Assembly (NCBI GenBank): GCA_963767835.1
Contig: CAVYFY010000025.1
Coordinates: 124,001-188,000, forward strand
Reading direction: 5' to 3'
DNA from: SIAQ01 sp963767835
GTDB taxonomy: Bacteria; Planctomycetota; Planctomycetia; Gemmatales; Gemmataceae
DNA length: 64,000 bases
Shown here one piece after another: positions 17,910 through 26,066 of the stretch (position 1 is its first letter; each line of letters opens with the position of its first letter). The position numbers were made by a program, and so were the translations under genes. Under the pieces are notes generated by a model, which was not told the origin of the DNA, ran no database searches, and worked only from the letters and a program-made list of their open reading frames with translations.

Positions 17910-17952
17910 TCCGTGGTCCGTGGTTTGTTGTCGAATGCCACGGACCACGGAC
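17909..17952. repeat. 15-bp perfect hairpin built from a tandem GTCCGTG unit
   Basis: Arms 17909-17923 and 17938-17952 (GTCCGTGGTCCGTGG and its complement), 14-nt loop. The unit GTCCGTG is itself repeated within each arm. Lies between the BON-like gene stop and the start of the hydrolase at 17967. Confidence 0.85.
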
Positions 17953-17966
17953 CACGGACCAATGAC

Positions 17967-18839
17967 ATGGCCTCTGATTGCTCCCAACGGTTGGTGCTGC
18001 ACAATTGCCTGGGGCGCTGGCGCACCGAAGCGCGGCACGGCGTCCTCGACACGGGGCGCTATCGCTGCCGGTATGTCGCGTGGGGCCGCGGACCGGCTCT
18101 GATGTTGATCCCGGGCATGGGGCTGGACGCCATCGGTTTCGTGATGTTGATGGCCCGGCTGCAAACGGATTTCTGCTGTATCAGTTTCGATCTTCCCAAT
18201 GGCGAGGCGGACGGGGCGCGCGTGACGAGCTATCAGCACGCCGAGCTCGTTGCTGACCTGTTCGCGCTGTTGGATCATCTATCGATCCGCGAATGCATCC
18301 TGCTCGGTTCGTCGTTCGGCTCAACGATCGCGTTGGCGGCATTGCACGCACAGCCGGGAAGATTTCCACGGGCGATTTTGCAAGGGGGATTTGCACGTCG
18401 TCCGCTGGCGTGGGCGGAGGTGTTGGCGGCGTCATTTTGCCGATTTGTGCCGGGACGAGTCGCCCATCTGCCATTGGTGCGCCAGGTTCTGGATCGCGCT
18501 CATCGCGCCTCATTTCGAGACCGTGAGCCGGAAGTATGGGATTTCTTTGTCCAAGAGAGCCTGCGTGCGCCGTTGCGGGCGTTCGCGTCCCGGGCCTTGT
18601 TGATTCACCGGATCGATCTGCGTCCGATTCTGTCCGCGATCAAGCAGCCGGTGCTCATGATCTGCGGAGATCACGACCCGCTCGTCGGCAAAGAATGCGC
18701 GGCCGAGCTCAAGGATGGCTTGCCGCATGTCACGCGCGGTGAGATCGAGAACTGCGGCCACATGCCGCAATTAACGCACCCGGAAGTGATGGCGGAAATA
18801 GTCAAGGGTTGGGGGTTAGGGCAGCAAGCCGTGGGATGA
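17967..18839 (+). CDS. Alpha/beta hydrolase
   Basis: Soluble alpha/beta-hydrolase of 290 residues. ATG 17967 (MASDCSQRLVLHN) is chosen because the upstream frame is hairpin sequence. The nucleophile elbow is LLGSSFGSTIALA (GxSxG), the acid is in MICGDHDPLVG and the catalytic His in NCGHMPQ; the oxyanion region is LMLIPGMGLDAIGF. A helical lid lies at about residues 140-200. The substrate cannot be deduced. The last codons (GTG GGA TGA) fall in the arm of a family 2 hairpin shared with the convergent ABC ATPase gene. Confidence 0.88.
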   Translation: MASDCSQRLVLHNCLGRWRTEARHGVLDTGRYRCRYVAWGRGPALMLIPGMGLDAIGFVMLMARLQTDFCCISFDLPNGEADGARVTSYQHAELVADLFALLDHLSIRECILLGSSFGSTIALAALHAQPGRFPRAILQGGFARRPLAWAEVLAASFCRFVPGRVAHLPLVRQVLDRAHRASFRDREPEVWDFFVQESLRAPLRAFASRALLIHRIDLRPILSAIKQPVLMICGDHDPLVGKECAAELKDGLPHVTRGEIENCGHMPQLTHPEVMAEIVKGWGLGQQAVG

Positions 18840-18877
18840 GGCACTCCGAATCCCAAGGATTCGAAGTGCCTCATCCC
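18833..18877. repeat. 21-bp inverted repeat (family 2) supplying two stop codons
   Basis: Arms 18833-18853 and 18857-18877 differ at one position and have a 3-nt loop. The plus-strand hydrolase stops inside the left arm (TGA 18837-18839) and the minus-strand ABC ATPase stops inside the right arm (TGA read from 18873-18871). Both use the same GGGATGA text. Sequence family shared with 3881-3937. Likely bidirectional terminator. Confidence 0.9.
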
Positions 18878-19557
18878 AGAGCTTTCTCAATTATTCCATC
18901 CCGCAAATGCACGATCCTGCGGGCGTAGCGGGCGACGTCGGGTTCGTGGGTGACCATGATGACGGTGATGCCGTCGTCGTGATTGAGTTGCTGAAACATG
19001 GTGAGGATCTCTTTACTGGTGCCCGAGTCGAGGTTTCCGGTCGGTTCGTCGGCGAAGAGGAGCGGGGGGTTGTTGATGAGGGCGCGAGCGATGGCGACGC
19101 GTTGCTGCTGTCCGCCGGAAAGCTGGCCGGGATGGTGCGCGAGCCGATCACCCAGGCCGACCTTGTCGAGCACCTGACGGGCACGCTCGCGCTTATCGCG
19201 TTCGCTCAAATGGGCTGCCGTGTAGGCCAGCGGCATGGCGACGTTGTCCAAGGCGTTGGTGCGAGGCAACAGATTAAATGCCTGGAAGACAAAGCCGAAC
19301 TGGCGGTTGCGGATCAGGGCGCGCTCTTCGGCCGAGAGATGAGCGACTTCCTGCCCGTCGAGCCAGTATTCGCCGGCACTGGGGCGATCGAGGCAACCGA
19401 GGATGTTCATGAGCGTCGATTTGCCTGATCCCGAAGCCCCGGTCAAGGCCAGCAATTCGCCGCGCTGCACCGACAACGTGATGCCGCGCAGCACCGGCAC
19501 CTCGACTTCATCGAGATAATAGGTCTTGCGAATATCGCGTAGCTCGATGAATTCCAT
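18871..19557 (-). CDS. ABC transporter ATP-binding protein, LolD/MacB type
   Basis: Cytoplasmic ATPase (228 residues) of the LolD/MacB/FtsE group that powers lipoprotein release or extrusion. It shows Walker A GASGSGKST, Q-loop FVFQAFNLLPR, signature LSGGQQQRVAIARAL, Walker B LLFADEPTGNLD and the H-loop MVTHEPDVA. The segment ELRDIRKTYYLDEVEVPVL is typical of this group. No permease gene adjoins it, so its membrane partner must be elsewhere. Its stop codon lies in a hairpin arm. Upstream (lower-strand 5' side) begins the truncated gene at 19623 in divergent orientation. Confidence 0.92.
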   Translation of the reverse strand: MEFIELRDIRKTYYLDEVEVPVLRGITLSVQRGELLALTGASGSGKSTLMNILGCLDRPSAGEYWLDGQEVAHLSAEERALIRNRQFGFVFQAFNLLPRTNALDNVAMPLAYTAAHLSERDKRERARQVLDKVGLGDRLAHHPGQLSGGQQQRVAIARALINNPPLLFADEPTGNLDSGTSKEILTMFQQLNHDDGITVIMVTHEPDVARYARRIVHLRDGIIEKALG

Positions 19558-19622
19558 GTGTCCCCTCGCAGTTTTCTACAGGCGCCCGCTACGATCATCA
19601 ATCGGTTTTTTTCGCTGGCCCG

Positions 19623-19913
19623 TTGACATTGGGCCGCGTCTGGCCTTACACTGACGCTCACGGCATCGTCGGTGACAAGACAAAGCACACCTATGAGGGC
19701 GTGATCGGACCCAAGGAAGAAACCGTCGAGGTGCCGGCCGGCAAGTTCAAGACAATCCGCGTCGACATCAAGCTCGAAGAGAACGGCCAGCAGGTCGATA
19801 TCACCTACTGGTTCGCCCAGGATGTCGGCTTCGTCAAGCAAACCGTGGACGCTGCCGGCGCCTTCTTCACCTTCTTCACGCTAGAACTGGAAAAACTCGA
19901 GCAAAAGAAATAA
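19623..19913 (+). pseudogene. Truncated paralogue of the downstream secreted protein
   Basis: About 96 codons matching the C-terminal half of the gene at 19964-20608: TKHTYEGVIGPKEETVEVPA and WFAQDVGFVKQTVDAAG parallel KGKYLCETREENVEVPFG and WFVKDVGFVKQTVEAGD. No ATG or signal peptide exists; only a TTG (19623) could start it, and the N-terminal half is absent. The divergent ABC ATPase start is only 65 bp upstream, so the missing half was probably deleted. It is read as a remnant of a tandem duplication. Confidence 0.7.
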
Positions 19914-19963
19914 ACTACCTGAACCGCAACGGCGCAGTACTTCTCCATCGAAAGGCAGTTCCC

Positions 19964-20608
19964 ATGAAATGGCTCCTGCGGCTCCTGCCGATCTTCAGCA
20001 TCGCGTTCCTGATGGCGGCGTCGCACGCCGGTGCCAAGCCCGTCAAAAAAGACGATAAAAAGGATAGTGCCGCCGACCGGGGCAACTACTACCCGCTTCA
20101 GGTCGGCAATGAATGGAAGTACAAGGTCGAAGCGGGAGGCAACTCCGCACAGGCCGTCTCAACCATCACCAAAATCGAAGAAATCGACGGCGTCTCCCTG
20201 GCACGTCTGGAAGCAACTGTCAACGGCAACGTCGTCGCCAACGAAAACCTCCGCAGCGACGACAAGGGCGTCTTCCGCTATCGCAACAACGGCCAGGAAA
20301 TTAACCCGCCCATCTTGCTGCTCCGATACCCGGCCAAATCCGGCGACAAATGGAACGACGACATCACCGTCGGCAAGGAAAAAGGCAAATACCTTTGCGA
20401 GACCAGGGAGGAAAACGTCGAGGTGCCCTTCGGCAAATTCAAGGCCATGAAAGTCACCGTCACCCTGGAGGCCAAGATGCAGAAGGTCACGACCTCCTAT
20501 TGGTTCGTCAAGGACGTCGGCTTCGTGAAGCAAACCGTTGAAGCGGGAGACCTCGTCATCAACATGGACCTGGAAAGCTTTAAGCCCGCCAAGGATTCAA
20601 AAAAGTAG
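19964..20608 (+). CDS. Secreted protein of unknown function
   Basis: Exported protein of 214 residues with signal peptide MKWLLRLLPIFSIAFLMAAS and cleavage near SHAGA. A lysine/aspartate-rich stretch is followed by a beta-rich domain beginning YYPLQVGNEWKYKVEAGG and containing LLLRYPAKSGDKWNDD and VEVPFGKFKAMKVTVTLEA. I recall the Y-P-L-x-V-G-N-x-W pattern in secreted planctomycete proteins, but no function is established. A truncated second copy lies just upstream (19623-19913). Confidence 0.75.
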   Translation: MKWLLRLLPIFSIAFLMAASHAGAKPVKKDDKKDSAADRGNYYPLQVGNEWKYKVEAGGNSAQAVSTITKIEEIDGVSLARLEATVNGNVVANENLRSDDKGVFRYRNNGQEINPPILLLRYPAKSGDKWNDDITVGKEKGKYLCETREENVEVPFGKFKAMKVTVTLEAKMQKVTTSYWFVKDVGFVKQTVEAGDLVINMDLESFKPAKDSKK

Positions 20609-20830
20609 CCCTGGATGCTCTGGTAAATTCTTGCCCGTTTTCTCGTTTGCCGATTGACGCCGCCGTGGCGCGGTCTTATCAATGAACCTTGCCAGGAGGC
20701 TTGACGATTCGAAAATTGGTCCTGTTCTTTCCCCCGGCAAACGATGGTCGTTTTTGCGCGGCGAGGGGAAAGATTCGGCAAGGGATGCCGCCCCGTGGGG
20801 TGGCTCTTTTTTTTGCAAAGGTGGGGCATC

Positions 20831-21184
20831 ATGTTGCGTGGATTTGTGATTGCTGTATTCGCTGTGTCCGCACTTGCTCTCATGCTCGGCGGCCAAGTGG
20901 CCGATGGCGGCAAGGACAAAAAGGAACCCAGTGTCAAGGAGATCATGGTGAAAGCGCACGGGAAGGACGGTTTGCGCAAGAAAGCGATTGATGGCACGGC
21001 CACCAACGAAGAAAAGAAAGCACTGATCGATCTTTACACTGCGCTCGCCGCCTGCAAGTGCCCGAAGGGGGACGAGGATGATTGGAAGACGCGCACCAAG
21101 GCGGTTGTAGAACTGGTCAAGAAGGCCGAGCCCGCCGAACTCAAGAAGATCGACTGCATGGGCTGTCACAAAGCACACAAATAA
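20831..21184 (+). CDS. Small secreted protein with a CxxCH heme-type motif
   Basis: 117-residue exported protein. ATG 20831 follows AAAGGTGGGG, giving signal MLRGFVIAVFAVSALALMLG. The mature helical domain has CKCPKGDEDDWK and ends with CMGCHKAHK, a c-type heme attachment motif seven residues from the C-terminus. That terminal position resembles small planctomycete cytochrome-like proteins; no clear axial methionine is visible. A strong rho-independent terminator follows at 21209-21240, so it is monocistronic or ends a transcript. Heme binding is an inference from the motif. Confidence 0.7.
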   Translation: MLRGFVIAVFAVSALALMLGGQVADGGKDKKEPSVKEIMVKAHGKDGLRKKAIDGTATNEEKKALIDLYTALAACKCPKGDEDDWKTRTKAVVELVKKAEPAELKKIDCMGCHKAHK

Positions 21185-21208
21185 TTGGTCAGCGATCTCG
21201 CACCCCTG

Positions 21209-21240
21209 GCCCGCTGATCCCTTCGGCGGGCTTTTTTTTT
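21209..21240 (+). terminator. Rho-independent terminator
   Basis: Stem GCCCGC/GCGGGC with a short loop followed by nine T residues, 25 bp after the CxxCH gene stop. It is one of the few classical U-tract terminators in the window. Confidence 0.85.
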
Positions 21241-21296
21241 CGAAGTAGGAAGCCAGAATCGGATTACTGAACCCTGATTTCTGACCCCTGATTCCA

Positions 21297-21779
21297 ATGC
21301 TAGATGGCCCCACGGTCACTGCCGCCCTGAAACGCTGCGGCATCACGCATGTCATTTGGATCCCCGACAGCGAGCTGGGGACCTGGGAAGCCGCGCTGTT
21401 GGCGGCGGACGGCTTGACCCTGCTGCGCGTCTGCCGGGAGGGGGAGGCGTTCGCGCTCGCCGCTGGCCTGCACATGGGGGGCAAGAAGCCGATCGTCATC
21501 ATTCAGTGCACCGGGCTGTTCGAGGCCGGCGACGCCTTGCGCAACGTGATTCACGACCTGAAGCTGCCGATCTTCATGGTCGTCGGCGTGCGCAGCTATT
21601 ACCTGCATCAGCAAGGCGCGACCGCGGACACCTGCCCGATTTTCACCGAGCCGATCCTGCGTGCCTGGCAGGTGCCGTATGTCGTGCTCGACCAGCGCAA
21701 CAGTGCCGACGACCTGGCGAACGCCTATCTTCAGGCGCAGGCCCAGAAACGCGCCGGTGCGGTCCTCATCGCGGAGTAA
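21297..21779 (+). CDS. ThDP-dependent decarboxylase, alpha (PYR) subunit, sulfopyruvate decarboxylase-like
   Basis: 160-residue protein matching the small subunit of two-gene thiamine-diphosphate decarboxylases (sulfopyruvate or phosphonopyruvate decarboxylase type). The PYR-domain glutamate that activates the cofactor is in VCREGEAFALAAGLHMGG, and QCTGLFEAGDALRN and LPIFMVVGVRSYY are conserved elements. It is followed after 5 bp by the matching cofactor-binding subunit, so the two are one operon. No coenzyme M or phosphonate genes are adjacent, so the 2-oxo acid substrate is undetermined. Confidence 0.82.
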   Translation: MLDGPTVTAALKRCGITHVIWIPDSELGTWEAALLAADGLTLLRVCREGEAFALAAGLHMGGKKPIVIIQCTGLFEAGDALRNVIHDLKLPIFMVVGVRSYYLHQQGATADTCPIFTEPILRAWQVPYVVLDQRNSADDLANAYLQAQAQKRAGAVLIAE

Positions 21780-21784
21780 CGATC

Positions 21785-22356
21785 ATGCCGATGACGCAGC
21801 GGCAGGCCCTGGAAGCCATCGTCCCGCATCGGGGCGAACGCATTGTTGTCAGCACCATGAGCTCGGCTGGGATTTGGCCGATGCTGTCGAATTCCCCGTT
21901 CGATTTCGCGTACATCCCCTCCGCGATGGGGCACGGGCCGAGCCTTGGTCTGGGGCTGGCGCTGGCGCAGCCGAAGCGAGGCGTCATCGTACTCAACGGG
22001 GATGGCTGCGCTTTGATGAGCCTGGGCAATCTGGTCACGCTGGCGCATCATCCCGCCAATATCCACGTGCTGATTCTCGACAATGGGCATTACGAGGTGA
22101 CCGGCGGTCAGGCGCACGCCGGCGCTGGCAACGCCGATTTCGCGGCGCTGCGCGCGGCGCCGGCATCAATCGGGTCTATTCCTTCAAGACGCTCGCTGAC
22201 TGGCAGGCGGGCGCCGGCGCGGCGCTCGCCGGGCCGGGGCCGGTCGCCATTCATCTGGTGGTCGAAGCGCTTGCGGGCCAGAAGACCCCCAAGCCCCCGA
22301 TGCCGATGGCCGAGCAGATTCGCCAGCTGCAACAAGCGCTTGGAGTAGCGGTATAA
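21785..22356 (+). pseudogene. ThDP-dependent decarboxylase, beta (PP) subunit, one frameshift
   Basis: Partner of the preceding gene. ATG 21785 gives MPMTQRQALEAIVPHRGERI. The ThDP/Mg motif is VLNGDGCALMSLGNLVTLA...LILDNGHYE (GDG followed about 25 residues later by the N of DNGHYE). The frame breaks near 22140-22160 in a GCG-rich run, where the first frame loses similarity and another frame carries INRVYSFKTLADWQAG to the stop at 22356. All parts are present, so a single indel separates this from an intact gene of about 190 residues. Confidence 0.8.
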
Positions 22357-22378
22357 GATCAAGGTACTCACCGAGCGC

Positions 22379-23146
22379 CTACCGCTGCGGGGCGGACTCG
22401 TCGATCACATGAGACAGCCAGCGCGCCGGTGGCTCCCAGTCATGCACCAGCGGCAGGTGGCGGCTGATGTACGGATTGTACGAATGATCGAAAAACAGAT
22501 CGTGCGGAAAACTGGCGCTGGGCCTGGCGGTCTCCCGTTCAATCAGGCCAGCCGCCACGCAGCATTCCAGCACCAGCTCACAGCAGTAAAAACTCGAGCG
22601 ATCGCCGTGTGGCTTCCCCAGGAATTCAGTGCGCAACGGGCCCCGATCGCGGAACGGCGTGATCAGGATCAATAGCCGGCCCAGGGCGAATCGCTTGCCA
22701 ACTTGCTTGTCCGCAAACGCCGTCAACAGGGCATTCTGCTCCGCCGTCAACGGCGTCTTGCGCTTACGAATCCACACCGGGCCCTTGTCCGCATACTCCT
22801 TCAGGTGCGGCAGCATATCCTCGATCTTGACCCAGACGCAATCGTTCGGCCCCGCCTCCAAAATGCCGAGCCGGCCGTCGCGCCGCTGGACGATGATCGC
22901 CGAATTGTGCGGCTCCCCTGCCCCGGCGATATCGTGCGTCAGCGACCAAAACCAGTTGACATCGGTCGCCAGCAACACGTCACCCGGTTGCGGCACATAG
23001 GCCCGGGGCTTGCCACGCACCAGATCGTCGAGCTTGTAGGACGGCTCGTAAAGATAGGAATCGATCTTCCGCTCGACCGTTTGCGCACGGGCCGCGGCGC
23101 ACGCAAGCAGCAGCAGCCAGGCCGGCATGACGAACAGATTTCTCAC
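22379..23146 (-). CDS. Exported YiiX-like permuted papain-fold protein
   Basis: 255-residue protein with signal peptide MRNLFVMPAWLLLLACAAAR. The domain resembles YiiX/NlpC-P60-like permuted cysteine peptidases: a His in GAGEPHNSAIIVQRRDG and a Cys pair in SSFYCCELVLECCVAAGLI provide candidate catalytic residues, with ILEAGPNDCVWV between them. Such proteins act on peptidoglycan or acyl-amide bonds. It is the first of two minus-strand genes, with the membrane protein gene upstream. Family assignment is from motif pattern only. Confidence 0.7.
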   Translation of the reverse strand: MRNLFVMPAWLLLLACAAARAQTVERKIDSYLYEPSYKLDDLVRGKPRAYVPQPGDVLLATDVNWFWSLTHDIAGAGEPHNSAIIVQRRDGRLGILEAGPNDCVWVKIEDMLPHLKEYADKGPVWIRKRKTPLTAEQNALLTAFADKQVGKRFALGRLLILITPFRDRGPLRTEFLGKPHGDRSSFYCCELVLECCVAAGLIERETARPSASFPHDLFFDHSYNPYISRHLPLVHDWEPPARWLSHVIDESAPQR

Positions 23147-23179
23147 GGCAGCGCTCCTTGGCCAACATCTCCCCTTTTC

Positions 23180-24265
23180 TTATCCGATGGCCAAGGCGGC
23201 ATTATCCATTCGATCGGCGCAGTCTGAATGGGTATCAAGCTGGTTGGGAGAAAGGCTTCCGATTGCGAAAACTGGGTCGCGGGGGCAAGGCGGCTGCGCT
23301 TTCACGGCCGCCGTCACGCTACGCCGCGCTTCCGACACCTGCCCCGCGTAGCCGAGCATCATCGGCAAGATCAACAGCGTCATCGCCAGCCACATCACCG
23401 CCGCCAGGCCAAGCGCGTGCAGCCATGGATAGCGCAAGACCAACCACAACCCGAGGAACCAGGCCCCAAAATGGGCGGCGTTGAAGAAAATGTTCAACAA
23501 GAATCGGCTCCAGCGAAATCGCACCGGCAGCCCGGTCGGCCCTTCCTCGTATTCGGTGATGACCCAGCCATCGCTACTCACGAATTGCCGATATTGTCCG
23601 CGCTTGGTATCCACCAGGTCGAAGCTGCCGGACTTCAATTCGACCAGGTCGAAGCGCATCTTGGCCGGCTCCCCCTCCGGTTGAATTTCGATGGCGATGA
23701 CATTCCTGCTTTGCCAAGGAAGTTTGGCGTCGTCAACGTATTGGAATTTCTCCGTATTCAGCTTGTCAGGAACCCTTCGCGAGACATAGAGAATCGTTTC
23801 GCCGTCCCTGTTTTCCGCGTCGGTCTTCTTGCGGTCGGCTTTGATGGCCCAGAGCTTGGCCGCGGGCTTGCGCAACATATCTTCCTTCGGCGTGAAACGG
23901 AAAATCGTGTTGATCGGGATATTGCTCGGACTGGCCTCGCTCGAGAAGGCCACCGTAAGACACCAGATCGCATAGCCAATGGTCAACAGCCCCGCCAGCA
24001 CCGGCGCTCGCCACGCGATCCCCGCCGATGGCTCGGTGTACACGTAGCCCTGGATGAAGATGGTTCCTCCCCAGAGCACAACAACCAGGCTCATCAGCGT
24101 GATGATGAGGATGATAAACAGGATCAACAACTGCGACCTCGCAAATACGGCGACCTTGGCAATCGACGAATTGTAGCAACTCCACGGTCTTTCCGCAACC
24201 AACGAACGCTGGAACGCCGCCGATCCTGGGGCGACGCTCGTGGCGTGAAACGAATTATTGCGCAC
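23180..24265 (-). CDS. Membrane protein of unknown function
   Basis: Up to 361 residues with two N-terminal transmembrane helices (LLILFIILIITLMSLVVVLW and VLAGLLTIGYAIWCLTVAF), a soluble beta-rich domain of about 130 residues (including ETILYVSRRVPDKLN and MRFDLVELKSGSFDLVD), and two C-terminal helices near WFLGLWLVLRYPWLHALGLA. A final 40-residue tail is hydrophilic. The start is uncertain: the frame opens with GTG 24265 without a good ribosome site, and a start closer to the first helix is possible. I do not recognise the family. Confidence 0.6.
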   Translation of the reverse strand: MRNNSFHATSVAPGSAAFQRSLVAERPWSCYNSSIAKVAVFARSQLLILFIILIITLMSLVVVLWGGTIFIQGYVYTEPSAGIAWRAPVLAGLLTIGYAIWCLTVAFSSEASPSNIPINTIFRFTPKEDMLRKPAAKLWAIKADRKKTDAENRDGETILYVSRRVPDKLNTEKFQYVDDAKLPWQSRNVIAIEIQPEGEPAKMRFDLVELKSGSFDLVDTKRGQYRQFVSSDGWVITEYEEGPTGLPVRFRWSRFLLNIFFNAAHFGAWFLGLWLVLRYPWLHALGLAAVMWLAMTLLILPMMLGYAGQVSEARRSVTAAVKAQPPCPRDPVFAIGSLSPNQLDTHSDCADRMDNAALAIG

Positions 24266-24389
24266 GATTCATATGTGGCTCAACGGTTTGCGTCGATTCG
24301 TTTCACACAGACAACGACACTCCCCTCGCTGAAACGAAACGACGCGCCTTGTCGAGCGGGCTTCATGGTTGCGCTCCTGCGGATCGATC

Positions 24390-24417
24390 TTGTGCGCACC
24401 AACGCCGTTGCTATAAT
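24390..24417 (+). promoter_or_regulatory. Putative sigma70-type promoter
   Basis: TTGTGC (24390-24395), 16-nt spacer, consensus TATAAT (24412-24417), 44 bp before ATG 24461 of the redoxin-like protein gene. Confidence 0.6.
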
Positions 24418-24460
24418 CCGCCCCGCCTCGGCGGTTTATTGCCCGCGTCAACGGTGAGCC

Positions 24461-25891
24461 ATGATCCAAACCATCTGCTTTCTTTCATCCGTCCTCGCCG
24501 TCGGTCAAGCGACCGATCGCGCCGAATGGCAATTGACGCCCCAATTGACGCCTGGCCTGGAACTCGTCTACCGCGGCGCCTATACCGAGGAATCGCTGAT
24601 CCCCAATGTCGCTCATCAGACGCTCTACCGCCTCGACTCCAATTTGCTCGTTCTCGACGCCGGCATCAAGACTTCGCAAATCGCCATCATGACCGGGCTG
24701 AGCCTGCAGCAAAATCGGCAACTCGCGGACAAAAGAGACGGCCCGACCTCGGTGCGTCTGCAACTGGCCCGCGTCGATGGGCAGGGCCGACTGCGCCAGG
24801 AGGACAAGAAATTCTTGCTGATTCCGCTGAAAGAACCGCCGAGCGTGGAGTTCGGTTTCTTTGTGCCGGCGCCGGTCGCCAAAGTCCGGCGCGGATTCAC
24901 CTGGGAGATCGCCGAGCTAGGCAGGCCGACGCAAACCTGGGAGGTGTTCGGCGCCGAATCATGCGGCGGCGTGATGTGCATCAAGATCGCCGGCTTGCAG
25001 CAATCGGCCGACTGGGACCACGTGCGCGCCGACACGATCGGCTGGCGTCGCCGCGACACGCTGTGGATTCATCCGCAGCTTTTGGTGGCGCAGAAGGTGG
25101 AGCGCATCATCGAGCAGCGCGCCGCCGCCCGGGACACGCCGACCGCGCGCACCGTCGTGAAATATGAGCTGGAAACCCAGCTCCGCTATCCGGGACGGTT
25201 GTTCGAGGAGCGTAGGAGCGACGCGGTCAAGACGGCGAAGTTCCAGGAGGACGCCGAGCTGCTGCTGGCCCAGCCGACGCTCAACCGGCAACTTGCCGAC
25301 GCCCTCATTCATCGCATCGCGTTTCATCTGGAGCACAGCCAGAGTCAGCAAACGACGCCGTATCGCCAGGCGGCGCTTCATCTCAAGGAGGAGCTGGAGA
25401 AGGCGAAAAAGGGCGAGATCGCCGTCCGTGCGCAAAGTGATGATCCGCCGCCGTTGTCGAGCAAGGCGGTCCAGGTTGGCCAGCGTGCCCCCGATTTCGC
25501 GGCCAGCAGTTTGACGGACGACAGGACCCATCGCCTGGGGGAAAGCCAGGGCAAGCCGGCGCTGATCTTCTTTTTCAATCCCGAGACCAAGCTGGGCCGC
25601 GAGGTGCTGGCGTATGCCAAGCAGCTGAGCGATCGGCAAGGGGATCGCGTGGCGATTCTGGCGCTGGCGGTGACGCAAGACGCCGATCTGGTCCGCTTGC
25701 AGCATAAGGAGCTGCGTTTGCCGTTTTCGGTCCTCGACGGCGGCGGGCTTCGCCTCGGCTATGGCGCCACCGAAACGCCGCGTTTCCTGGTCGTCGATGG
25801 CGAAGGAGCCGTGATATTCGCGGAGACCGGGTGGGGTTACCACACGCCGACGGTGATCGAAGGGGCGTTGCGGCAGTGCCAGAAGCGCTGA
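24461..25891 (+). CDS. Secreted protein with C-terminal thioredoxin-like domain lacking the active-site Cys
   Basis: 476-residue exported protein. Residues 1-17 are a signal (MIQTICFLSSVLAVGQA). Residues 20-330 are a beta-rich unknown domain plus a helical linker. From about residue 340 the protein matches the AhpC/TlpA redoxin fold: VGQRAPDFAASSLTDD, KPALIFFFNPETKLGREVLA, VAILALAVTQD, LPFSVLDGGGL and TPRFLVVDGEGAVIF. The position normally holding CxxC or a peroxidatic Cys is NPETKLG, so no redox chemistry is expected from it. It may be a binding module. Confidence 0.75.
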   Translation: MIQTICFLSSVLAVGQATDRAEWQLTPQLTPGLELVYRGAYTEESLIPNVAHQTLYRLDSNLLVLDAGIKTSQIAIMTGLSLQQNRQLADKRDGPTSVRLQLARVDGQGRLRQEDKKFLLIPLKEPPSVEFGFFVPAPVAKVRRGFTWEIAELGRPTQTWEVFGAESCGGVMCIKIAGLQQSADWDHVRADTIGWRRRDTLWIHPQLLVAQKVERIIEQRAAARDTPTARTVVKYELETQLRYPGRLFEERRSDAVKTAKFQEDAELLLAQPTLNRQLADALIHRIAFHLEHSQSQQTTPYRQAALHLKEELEKAKKGEIAVRAQSDDPPPLSSKAVQVGQRAPDFAASSLTDDRTHRLGESQGKPALIFFFNPETKLGREVLAYAKQLSDRQGDRVAILALAVTQDADLVRLQHKELRLPFSVLDGGGLRLGYGATETPRFLVVDGEGAVIFAETGWGYHTPTVIEGALRQCQKR

Positions 25892-26066
25892 GCAATTTGC
25901 CAGGGTCTCGCCTTTTGCCGCCGCACCATACATTCTCCATTCGGAATCGTGCAACTTCTCGACAATCTCGATCCCGATCCGGCGATGAAGCGCATCCAGC
26001 ATGAGCCAACGATCTTGCTGCGAAGCAGGGTGCGACGATAGGATGATGTCAGAGGAGATTCCGGTC

